Positions 1-6,187 of a stretch of DNA of 6,930 nucleotides are shown in pieces. The stretch lies in NCBI GenBank assembly GCA_049969935.1, contig JBMFNX010000047.1, forward strand, positions 1 to 6,930, read 5' to 3'. Source of the stretch: JACIWG01 sp049969935. Its GTDB lineage: Archaea; Thermoproteota; Nitrososphaeria; JACIWG01. The number at the start of each line of letters is the position of its first letter. Within the stretch, counting starts at the first letter, position 1. A model generated the notes under the pieces. That model was not told where the DNA came from. It did no database searches and worked only from the letters and a program-made list of their open reading frames with translations. A program made the translations under genes and the position numbers.

Positions 1-1
1 C

Positions 2-148
2 ATAGAAAGGAACCTAACATTCTATGATGCATCATACATTTATGTATCCGAAGCAAACAACCTAAAACTCATAACCTTAGATGAAGATATGCTAAATAAA
101 TGCCAAAACTCCATCCCATTAGATAAATTTCTGAACGAACATCTATAG
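2..148 (+). CDS. PIN-domain (VapC-like) ribonuclease toxin, C-terminal fragment
   Basis: The last 48 codons of a gene cut by the left edge are visible, ending in TAG at 146-148. The fragment holds the typical C-terminal half of a PIN domain. The motif LTFYDASYIYVSEA carries the third conserved acidic residue (Asp codon 26-28). A short hydrophobic strand and turn, LKLITLDEDM, carry the fourth (Asp codon 80-82). In the family these residues help bind Mg2+ or Mn2+ for cleavage of tRNA or other RNA, and the protein is normally held inactive by a small VapB-type antitoxin. The N-terminal acidic residues and the partner gene would lie to the left, so activity cannot be judged. The reading frame is intact in the visible part, unlike the gene that follows. 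The PIN call is fairly secure; assignment as a toxin rather than another PIN protein is inference. Confidence 0.78.
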   Translation: MERNLTFYDASYIYVSEANNLKLITLDEDMLNKCQNSIPLDKFLNEHL

Positions 149-149
149 C

Positions 150-317
150 GTGGAAGACAAGCAAAAAGTATAAAACTTGAACGATATATCCAAAAACAAG
201 AATAATGTTCACATTTCAAGAGATTATGAGAGAATTGAAGCAGAAGAACTTGTCTCCTTCGCAGAAGAGGTTATAGATTTTGTCGAATCTCATAGAAGCA
301 AGGCTCAAAATTATTGA
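150..317 (+). other. Decayed small reading frame between the PIN gene and the nucleotidyltransferase remnant
   Basis: A GTG at 150 lies one base after the PIN stop and opens a frame that hits TAA at 171-173. The same frame then stays open until TGA at 315-317. Its second part reads as a charged, helix-like protein, including the stretch ISRDYERIEAEELVSFAEE followed by VIDFVESHRSK. The last piece resembles the extreme N-terminus of archaeal minimal nucleotidyltransferases, so this frame may be the start of the broken gene that follows, or a lost antitoxin-like gene fused to it by decay. No ATG start and no clear ribosome binding site were seen. I do not recognise the part before about 258. Confidence 0.3.
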
Positions 318-618
318 GCTTGCAAGAAACTGGCGATATTGGACAGAAAAGATAGCTGAGGCAGCAAAAAATTAGGTTCAAGTGAAACATACGTGTTCGG
401 AAGCATAGCAAGAGGGCAAGCAACAGCAGCAAGCGACGTAGACATACTAATAGTAAACAACCACATACCTAACACATGCAAGGAAAGAGGAAACCTTAAA
501 GCAAAAATAGAAGAGGAAGCAGGACTACCACCCATTCCAAATACACTTGGCAACAGAAGAGGAAACAAAAAATAACCCAGTATACCGTTCAATAATAAAA
601 GAAGCGATAAAAGTCTAA
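258..618 (+). pseudogene. Minimal nucleotidyltransferase (MNT-type, Pol beta superfamily), frameshifted remnant
   Basis: Pieces of one protein lie in alternating frames. FVESHRSK (from 279) is in one frame. ELARNWRYWTEKIAEAAK (316-369) is in a second, ending at TAG 373-375. KLGSSETYVFGSIARGQ and SDVDILIV (to about 524) are back in the first. YHPFQIHLATEEETKNNPVY (526-585), ending at TAA 616-618, is in the second. The GSxxRG and SDxDxL motifs are the nucleotide- and metal-binding signature of the nucleotidyltransferase fold. A missing A in the run at 366-371 explains the second break, and an 8-bp deletion at about 526-533 explains the third. The first break near 300-312 needs an extra base or a two-base loss. 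Intact relatives often act as MntA-type antitoxins paired with HEPN proteins, AMPylating the toxin, but no HEPN gene is visible here. The long open frames downstream argue against general sequencing error. The 5' limit is uncertain. Confidence 0.82.
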
Positions 619-686
619 AAATAAAATTCATGAAAACATGTAGGGAAAAAGTGATAGGCGAAATAAACAATAATGTTGCACAAGCA

Positions 687-694
687 TTTTATAG
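687..694 (+). promoter_or_regulatory. Possible archaeal TATA box for the glycosyltransferase operon
   Basis: TTTTATAG lies about 25-28 bases before the TTG start of the glycosyltransferase and is the best TATA-like match in the gene-free stretch 619-715. No convincing purine-rich BRE was seen just upstream. The spacing would place transcription initiation near the start codon. That sits awkwardly with the ribosome binding site at 707-713, so the true promoter may lie further upstream, for example in the A-rich stretch around 619-628. Weak call. Confidence 0.25.
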
Positions 695-706
695 TAGACA
701 AATAAT

Positions 707-713
707 AGGAGAG
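707..713 (+). promoter_or_regulatory. Ribosome binding site for the glycosyltransferase (supports a TTG start)
   Basis: AGGAGAG lies two bases before TTG 716-718 and matches the GGAG core of archaeal Shine-Dalgarno sequences. Spacing from the GGAG core is about four bases, which is short. There is no ATG or GTG in this frame before the conserved first beta strand of the protein, and a TAG at 695-697 closes the frame upstream. The TTG is therefore the only reasonable start. Confidence 0.6.
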
Positions 714-715
714 AT

Positions 716-1864
716 TTGAAAAAGGAAAGCAGTTTATTGGATTCCATACTTTGGGTTTCAGCATATCCTCCGGACCGTGGAAGGTTAAGCGAATATGCTG
801 AAGCACTTCTTGACGAATTGGTTAAACTTTCTCCCCTAAAAATTATTGTTCTTTCAGACTGTAAGCCTACAAAACAGACTTTGGTGGAAGTTAAGCCAGT
901 TTGGAGGCCTGACAGGCTTTCAAGCATAATACGCCTATGGTTTGAGGTAATAAAATCGAGGTCTAAGATTGTCCATTTTAACCTCCATCTCGCCGTTTTC
1001 GGCAGGTCTAGGATAATAAACTTTTTCGGCCTACTATCTGTTACAGTAGCACGCTTTTCCATGAAAAAGGTTGTGCTAACATTACATAATATCCCTGAAG
1101 GCATAAAACTTAATGTGGTAGGAGTTAAAGATAATGTTATAAATAGGATTGGGTTGACGTTGGCCACAAAAATAATCCTATCCTCAGCCAACATTGTAAC
1201 GGTTCCAGTAAGACATTATGTTAGCCTACTTAGAAAAAGGTATGGGGTGAAGAATATCGTCTGGGTACCTCATGGTGCATGGTTTACTGAAACTTCTCCA
1301 ACATGGCGTTGGCGTAAAGGTGGGCTCAGGGTACTATTTTTAGGATACCTGTCATCTTATAAGGCGTTAAAAACGCTCTCTGACGCTGTAAAGGATGTTG
1401 GCGGTGAACTGTTGATATCAGGCTGCCCACATCCAAATTTTGCCATTGAAGGGAAAAAGGTGTTGAAGGATATTTTAAACGAGAAGCATATAAAATATTT
1501 GGGTTATGTTGAAAACAGTAGGCTGCCTGAGCTCATATCACATGTTGACGCCATAGTATTACCATATCTTACCTCTACAGGAACAAGTGGCGTTGTCCAC
1601 CTCTTAAGCGGCTTAGGCTCACCATTCATAACATTTGATACGATGGAGTTTAGGGAGCTTAAGCTAGATGGGGCTGGAATATTTTTGGCTAAAATGTCAA
1701 AGGATTCTTTAAAGGACGCAATATCTAAGGTAACCTCAAACAGGCAGTTGGCTGAAACCCTCTCTAAACGTTCAAGAAATTTTGCAGAAAATAGAAGCTG
1801 GAATAAGGTTGCAAAAACATACCTAAACATATACAATAGTCTAATAAAAAATCCTGTGCCTTAA
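716..1864 (+). CDS. GT-B fold glycosyltransferase (GT4/GT1-like family)
   Basis: This is a 382-residue cytosolic enzyme expected to move a sugar from a nucleotide-sugar donor to a lipid, glycan or protein acceptor. The N-terminal Rossmann domain starts with ILWVSAYPPDRGRLSEYAEA (11-30), the usual first strand and glycine-containing loop. It then shows IVHFNLHL (85-92), LTLHNIPEG (121-129) and the interdomain VPHGAW (184-189). The C-terminal donor-binding domain starts at LRVLFLGYLSSYKAL (204-218) and continues with IKYLGYV (259-265), AIVLPYL (279-285), TGTSGVVHLLSGLGSPFI (288-305) and MEFREL (310-315). The first Glu of the common EX7E motif is replaced in the TSGVVH segment, as I recall for some GT4 branches. 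Length is typical. The start is TTG 716. No membrane segment is seen. It is first in a tight run with GT-C-like membrane proteins, which suggests surface glycan assembly. The sugar and acceptor cannot be told. Confidence 0.88.
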   Translation: MKKESSLLDSILWVSAYPPDRGRLSEYAEALLDELVKLSPLKIIVLSDCKPTKQTLVEVKPVWRPDRLSSIIRLWFEVIKSRSKIVHFNLHLAVFGRSRIINFFGLLSVTVARFSMKKVVLTLHNIPEGIKLNVVGVKDNVINRIGLTLATKIILSSANIVTVPVRHYVSLLRKRYGVKNIVWVPHGAWFTETSPTWRWRKGGLRVLFLGYLSSYKALKTLSDAVKDVGGELLISGCPHPNFAIEGKKVLKDILNEKHIKYLGYVENSRLPELISHVDAIVLPYLTSTGTSGVVHLLSGLGSPFITFDTMEFRELKLDGAGIFLAKMSKDSLKDAISKVTSNRQLAETLSKRSRNFAENRSWNKVAKTYLNIYNSLIKNPVP

Positions 1865-1867
1865 AGC

Positions 1868-3583
1868 TTGAACTTCAAAAATCCTGTTTCAAGGAAACTT
1901 TTTCTAGCCCTCTCTATAACCTTAGCTGTAAACGTTCTAGTTCAAATATTGCAGGTTTACAGGTACAGCTACGACGCCTACACGCACATATTTTTTGCAG
2001 ACCACTATAGACGTGATTGGCTAAGCTTATGGGATACAAGATGGTATGGCGGTTTCCCTGTAACCTCATATCCTCCACTCGCACACCAGCTGACAGCAAT
2101 ATTAAGCCTCATACTTGGCACACAAGCCTCTTACCAGATAATGTCCATTATTACAGCATTAACCCTAACCTATTCATGTTACCTTTTCACTAAAATTTTT
2201 GTCGAAGAAAGGGTTGCATGCTACAGTGCACTTGTAGCATCTCTTCTCCCTTCAACTGGAATAATGTTGAACACATTCGGACAGCTTCCAACAGCACTTT
2301 CTACAGCATTTTCCCTTATCGCAGCATACAAGTTTGACAGATATCTCCAAACATCATCTAACACAAGCCTTCTTCAGGCGACACTTTGGACAGCTGTATC
2401 AGGTTTCACACACCATGTTACAATAGTCTTTTTCACGCCAATCCTAATCCTTCTTGTCCTTGCTAAACATTATAAATCCGGTTTTATGCTTGTTAAGAAA
2501 ACTGCAGCCTATATCATATCCTCTATAACAATATTGTCTATAGTATTGTATCCGTTCATCGAATACGTTTTAAACCATCCAGGCTGGGAAGAAATACCTC
2601 ATGCTACAAGATACAACATATTTTCGAATCCAACGTACTCTTTCCCATTCTTTTGGGCAATGTACAGTTTCACAATCTTCCTCTTGCCAAACGCGTTTGT
2701 TTTAGCCTACAGATGCAAGGGGCTTAGAATACCCTTTCTTGCATTCGTCTTCCTTTTCATGTTAGGACTCGGTGGCACAACACCTTTACCTTCAATAGTC
2801 TTTGGAAGCGTGTGGCGTATACTAACATACGATAAGTTCGCCTTCTGGGCTACAATAGTTTACACACCCTTTCTTGCTGCAATGGTGTCGGATGCAGGCA
2901 ATTTTGTAGAAAAATACTATTATGGCAAAATTTCTCACCCGAACAAGCGTGCAAGAAAAATAATGCTTCTACTAATGTTTTCAGGGCTCACAGCCTCTTT
3001 CATGCTATCTTCTACTGCAACAGTCTTGTTGGGTTTACAGCCTCAGGAGCTTAGCAGTCAACAGCTGAACATTTTAGCACAATTTTTGGACTCTAACCGG
3101 GGATGGAAGTATATTACCCTAGGATTCGGTAGCCAGAGGATCCTATTAAGTTCTATGACCGCTGCCCCAATGTTCGATGGAGGCTATAATCAGGCTAAGA
3201 CAAGCCCCATTTTCACAGAAAGTGGTGTGGAAAGTGTTGATGCTGCAAAATATTTTCCAAATGGAATAAATTTTCTCAAAGAAATTGTTACAGCTGAAGC
3301 CGGTAACGGCCTAAAATATGTGCTTTCAGCAGACGAATACTATACACCGATCCTCAGGGACTTTGGATTAAACATGGTTTTAGAAGTTGATGGCTTGAGA
3401 ACTGTTAAGGTGTGGGAAATATCTTATGCAAGCAATGGAACATTAGCTTCACCACCAAATGAAAGCATATATACTAAGATTATGTGGTCATTTGGTCCAA
3501 TAGCATGCCTTCTAGCAGCACTTTCATCAGAAGCTTTCAATTTCAAGAAATCCTTTGAAGGTGAAATAGGATGTCAAGCCTAA
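1868..3583 (+). CDS. GT-C-like multi-pass membrane glycosyltransferase (PTPS_related membrane family)
   Basis: This 571-residue protein has about ten hydrophobic segments before residue 389, an extracytoplasmic domain (about 389-538) and one C-terminal segment (about 539-555). After the first helix comes YDAYTHIFFADHY (35-47). Next are WDTRWYGGFP (55-64) and SYPPLAHQL (67-75). This pattern, an acidic residue in the first outer loop followed by W-x(3)-WYGGxP-x(3)-YPPL, marks the archaeal membrane family named '6-pyruvoyl-tetrahydropterin synthase-related', which resembles GT-C enzymes using lipid-linked sugars. D36, H40 and the GFTHH motif (179-183) are candidate active-site residues. RILTYDKFAFWA (317-328) and FTESGVESVDAAKYF (449-463) also fit the family. 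It starts at TTG 1868, three bases after the previous stop, with no clear ribosome binding site, so translation may be coupled. Sequons occur at N523 and N531. Family call good; enzymatic activity inferred. Confidence 0.8.
   Translation: MNFKNPVSRKLFLALSITLAVNVLVQILQVYRYSYDAYTHIFFADHYRRDWLSLWDTRWYGGFPVTSYPPLAHQLTAILSLILGTQASYQIMSIITALTLTYSCYLFTKIFVEERVACYSALVASLLPSTGIMLNTFGQLPTALSTAFSLIAAYKFDRYLQTSSNTSLLQATLWTAVSGFTHHVTIVFFTPILILLVLAKHYKSGFMLVKKTAAYIISSITILSIVLYPFIEYVLNHPGWEEIPHATRYNIFSNPTYSFPFFWAMYSFTIFLLPNAFVLAYRCKGLRIPFLAFVFLFMLGLGGTTPLPSIVFGSVWRILTYDKFAFWATIVYTPFLAAMVSDAGNFVEKYYYGKISHPNKRARKIMLLLMFSGLTASFMLSSTATVLLGLQPQELSSQQLNILAQFLDSNRGWKYITLGFGSQRILLSSMTAAPMFDGGYNQAKTSPIFTESGVESVDAAKYFPNGINFLKEIVTAEAGNGLKYVLSADEYYTPILRDFGLNMVLEVDGLRTVKVWEISYASNGTLASPPNESIYTKIMWSFGPIACLLAALSSEAFNFKKSFEGEIGCQA
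3560..3564 (+). promoter_or_regulatory. Ribosome binding site for the 868-residue membrane protein
   Basis: GGTGA lies inside the end of the upstream gene, six bases before ATG 3571. It matches the archaeal anti-Shine-Dalgarno core (GGAGGTGA). It fixes the ATG as the start even though the two genes overlap by 13 bases. Confidence 0.7.
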
Positions 3584-6177
3584 AACTTTCAGAAACCTTA
3601 AAGGATAAGCTGTCATACATCATATTTTTGATACTAGTTTATGCTGTAGCAGGCGTTTTCATCCAAACCTTTACGAAGACACCTTTCCTTACTGGAGGAA
3701 GAGGTTCAATAGAATACCTTTACATTACAGGCTACGCTGAAGGCTTCGGATACAGTCGCCTTTACACAACATTCACCCTACTATCTCTTGCATTAAATAG
3801 CATTTTTGGCGACATGATTCTTTCAGTGAAAGCGTCTGCAATAATATTTTTTGTAATCTACCTTTTCAGCCTATACATTCTCTCTTCAACCTTTTCAACG
3901 AAATGGTGTGCTCTAGCTGTAGCTTTAACAGCCTTTCTCTCAAACATTTCTGACACAGTTTACAAGGGAAACTATATGCTTTTCACATCCATAGTCTTCA
4001 CAACAATTTTTTTGACTGGACTATACAACTTTATCCAAAAGCCTTCAAGAAGATTTCTAGCAGCAGCCGTTGTAGCACTTGCGCTCATACCATTCTCTGA
4101 CCCAAAAATTCTACCGTGGCTGTCCATTCCAATACTGTCTACAATCCTATTTTCCACAATCTCCTCGGATAGAAGGCTTATACCACACTTTATACTAATG
4201 GCTACAGTATATGCTGCTACCTCAACATTTTCTGCAACAGTTTTTGTAGGCTTAAAGGATAGCCTTTGGCAGCCTAACCCTATAACACAATTTTCTTCAA
4301 ACATACTTGTTTCAGCAGCCCTAACTGTTGCCGGAGCCTTAGGCCTTATAGCCCTCTACAGGAGAGGATACCGTAAACTATCATATTCCATAATCCTGTG
4401 GCTTTGCACTTCAACAGCAGCCTCCATATTTGAACCGAACATTTTCTCGTTCACTATACCAGTCCTTTCAGCCCTCGCCCCAGCGTCCCTAACATACCTT
4501 TACATGGCCTTTTCTTTAAAAAGAATAGGGGACGACAATGAAGTCCAGTATGAGGTTGAAGTCAGCCTTGACAGGCTTACAGCAGCCCTGCCAGCCATTT
4601 TTCTTACAATAATGCTGCTGCTGGCGGTGCCTTCAACAATAATCCTAGGAGACCATGAAATGGTTCCTCCAGCAAGGGTTGAAGACATACGTGATGCTTC
4701 AAACTTTCTTTCAAAAAATGTTGGTGAAGGGCTTATTGTGGCACACCCTTCTATAGCCAACTGGCTTCTATCAAGTTCTGGCCTAAAAGTTTTGCCTGTA
4801 GTTGACGAAAATACTTTTAAGGCAGCCGACCTTCTCACGACCACAAGCTTTAGAATTGTCAACTCTTACATGAAGGTTGACGACTGGGAGCCGTTTTCAG
4901 CCTCAAAAGCTCCACTAGTACACGTCTACGACGGTAAAAACTTTAGGCCCCTAGCATACTTGGACGACTCATACTCTAGGGTCCAGCTCATAAACTCTAG
5001 AGGGGAAGAGTTTATTGAAAGCCCATATGGTGCAAGATTCCTATCATATGGTTGGAATGAAACAGGTGAAAAAATTATCCTATCAATGTCATTTCAGACT
5101 CCTGGACTCATAATAGATAAGATGATAACATTAGAGAAGATGAAGCCAACCGTTTCCATAGAATATTATGCTAAAACAATTAAAGAGGATGTTACTGTTA
5201 AAGGCTTAACATTGAACGTGTACAGCCTTCCAATGGACACACTTCCAAGTCTAGAGGTAAAAGAATATTATGCTTTAATGGACGTCGAAGGCCAGAAGCT
5301 TAAAATAGAGTTTTCTGGAAACATTTCAAGCATAGCACAGGATAGGACAAAAGACCAAAGATATGTTACATGCAAACTTAATCCATTAGACAATAGCAGA
5401 GTATACGGTAATGTTAAGATTACAGCATTGAATCCGAAGCCTTCGAAGGAGAAGCCATGGTATTCATCATTCTTTGATGAAGCAAAAAGGTATGGTGTAG
5501 GATATGTTATAATACCGAAGGAGCATGAAGTCTTCATGAAAGAAGCGCTACCGTATAAGATGAGCAGCCTAATAGTAAAGGATTCGTTCGTAAGGTTCAT
5601 TATAAGAAGCTGGGGAAACATATTCCAGGAGGCTCCAGCATACGCTAAAGTCTTAAACGAGAAAGTGTATGAGAATGGGAGGACAATATTTTATGAGACA
5701 GCAGGATTACATATAGAAAAGGATTTCACTTTACAGGATAATAGCCTAAAAATATTATATAGTGTGCAGCCGCACAAAAACAATACACAGCTTATCCAGT
5801 CAACATTCTCTATATGGATAGACTATGGGCGGCAACTTGTTTCAAAAAACATTATCTTAAAAGAAAAAAATGTTGAACTTACACTTGATTCGGGATCGTT
5901 CAAAATACACTTTTTCGGAAACGTTTCAAACATTTCCGTTGAAACTCATCCAGAATATGGGCAGATAAGGGTTCTAGCAGCATTCCAGCTGAACCCATCA
6001 AATGATACGATTGGCGTAAGCATATCATCTGATAAGAAGATGATCATAGAATACAATCCTACAACAAGGCCCATAATGAAAGACAACGATGAAGTAACAG
6101 TCTCTACAGAGGGAGGTGTTTTCGAGCCAGTGAAAAGCCTAAAACTCTATACAATATATAGGGTAAGAGTTCCATAA
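3571..6177 (+). CDS. Large membrane protein: GT-C-like N-terminal half with duplicated extracytoplasmic beta-rich modules
   Basis: The protein has 868 residues. Residues 1-360 contain about eleven hydrophobic segments, and 361-868 form a long hydrophilic, beta-rich domain, presumably outside the cell. The order of helices and loops follows the upstream 571-residue protein. The last helix followed by STIILGDHEMVPP (355-367) parallels STATVLLGLQPQE there, and GVGYVIIPKEHEVFM (642-656) parallels GLKYVLSADEYYTPI. However, the WYGGxP, YPPL and THH motifs of that neighbour are missing, so it may be a non-catalytic paralogue. The outer domain holds two copies of one module exactly 200 residues apart: GLIIDKMITL (512-521) with GLHIEKDFTL (712-721), and IEFSGNISSI (579-588) with IHFFGNVSNI (779-788). 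There is no C-terminal membrane segment. Outer sequons include N496, N584, N737, N784, N787 and N811. The start is set by GGTGA at 3560. I infer a role beside the upstream enzyme in surface glycan assembly; the exact function is unknown. Confidence 0.72.
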   Translation: MSSLKLSETLKDKLSYIIFLILVYAVAGVFIQTFTKTPFLTGGRGSIEYLYITGYAEGFGYSRLYTTFTLLSLALNSIFGDMILSVKASAIIFFVIYLFSLYILSSTFSTKWCALAVALTAFLSNISDTVYKGNYMLFTSIVFTTIFLTGLYNFIQKPSRRFLAAAVVALALIPFSDPKILPWLSIPILSTILFSTISSDRRLIPHFILMATVYAATSTFSATVFVGLKDSLWQPNPITQFSSNILVSAALTVAGALGLIALYRRGYRKLSYSIILWLCTSTAASIFEPNIFSFTIPVLSALAPASLTYLYMAFSLKRIGDDNEVQYEVEVSLDRLTAALPAIFLTIMLLLAVPSTIILGDHEMVPPARVEDIRDASNFLSKNVGEGLIVAHPSIANWLLSSSGLKVLPVVDENTFKAADLLTTTSFRIVNSYMKVDDWEPFSASKAPLVHVYDGKNFRPLAYLDDSYSRVQLINSRGEEFIESPYGARFLSYGWNETGEKIILSMSFQTPGLIIDKMITLEKMKPTVSIEYYAKTIKEDVTVKGLTLNVYSLPMDTLPSLEVKEYYALMDVEGQKLKIEFSGNISSIAQDRTKDQRYVTCKLNPLDNSRVYGNVKITALNPKPSKEKPWYSSFFDEAKRYGVGYVIIPKEHEVFMKEALPYKMSSLIVKDSFVRFIIRSWGNIFQEAPAYAKVLNEKVYENGRTIFYETAGLHIEKDFTLQDNSLKILYSVQPHKNNTQLIQSTFSIWIDYGRQLVSKNIILKEKNVELTLDSGSFKIHFFGNVSNISVETHPEYGQIRVLAAFQLNPSNDTIGVSISSDKKMIIEYNPTTRPIMKDNDEVTVSTEGGVFEPVKSLKLYTIYRVRVP
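5077..5436 (+). repeat. Extracytoplasmic module, copy 1 (protein-level repeat)
   Basis: This encodes residues 503-622 of the 868-residue protein. Landmarks are GLIIDKMITL (512-521), a run of alternating hydrophobic residues typical of beta strands, IEFSGNISSI (579-588) and KLNP (602-605). It matches copy 2 with an offset of exactly 200 residues over both main motifs. Homology is read by eye at protein level; no DNA-level repeat is obvious, so the duplication is old. Confidence 0.6.
5680..6036 (+). repeat. Extracytoplasmic module, copy 2 (protein-level repeat)
   Basis: This encodes residues 704-822 of the same protein. Landmarks are GLHIEKDFTL (712-721), IHFFGNVSNI (779-788) and QLNP (806-809), each matching copy 1. 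The lead-in also agrees (EAPAYAKVLNE in copy 2 against ESPYGARFLSY in copy 1), so the duplicated unit may begin somewhat earlier than marked. A segment related to the upstream GT-C-like protein (about 632-682) lies between the copies. Confidence 0.58.
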
Positions 6178-6187
6178 AGTGTAATGT

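Noticed and set aside
366..375. Programmed frameshifting at the A-run of the nucleotidyltransferase
   Set aside because: Three separate frame changes would all have to be programmed, and the third is an 8-base loss rather than a slippery site. Gene decay is simpler.
393..575. A 60-codon + strand frame taken as a complete small gene
   Set aside because: Its ATG is not a start: codons upstream in other frames continue the same nucleotidyltransferase protein, and its last 17 residues are out-of-frame translation after the 8-bp deletion.
629..640. CATG-AAAA-CATG as a hairpin or operator
   Set aside because: The stem is only four bases of a self-complementary word in A-rich DNA, which is expected by chance.
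311..670. Minus-strand open frame of 119 codons, rich in Leu, Phe and Ser
   Set aside because: It lies opposite the nucleotidyltransferase remnant, whose motifs on the + strand are unmistakable. Its hydrophobic look is a by-product of reading A-rich DNA backwards, and no family features are visible.
628..1194. Minus-strand open frame of 188 codons across the start of the glycosyltransferase
   Set aside because: It is the shadow of a well-supported + strand gene, with no recognisable motif and no plausible ribosome binding site.
6184..6186. ATG at 6184 as the start of the last gene
   Set aside because: It opens a different frame that closes soon after. The frame with the hydrophobic anchor and long open run starts at TTG 6188.
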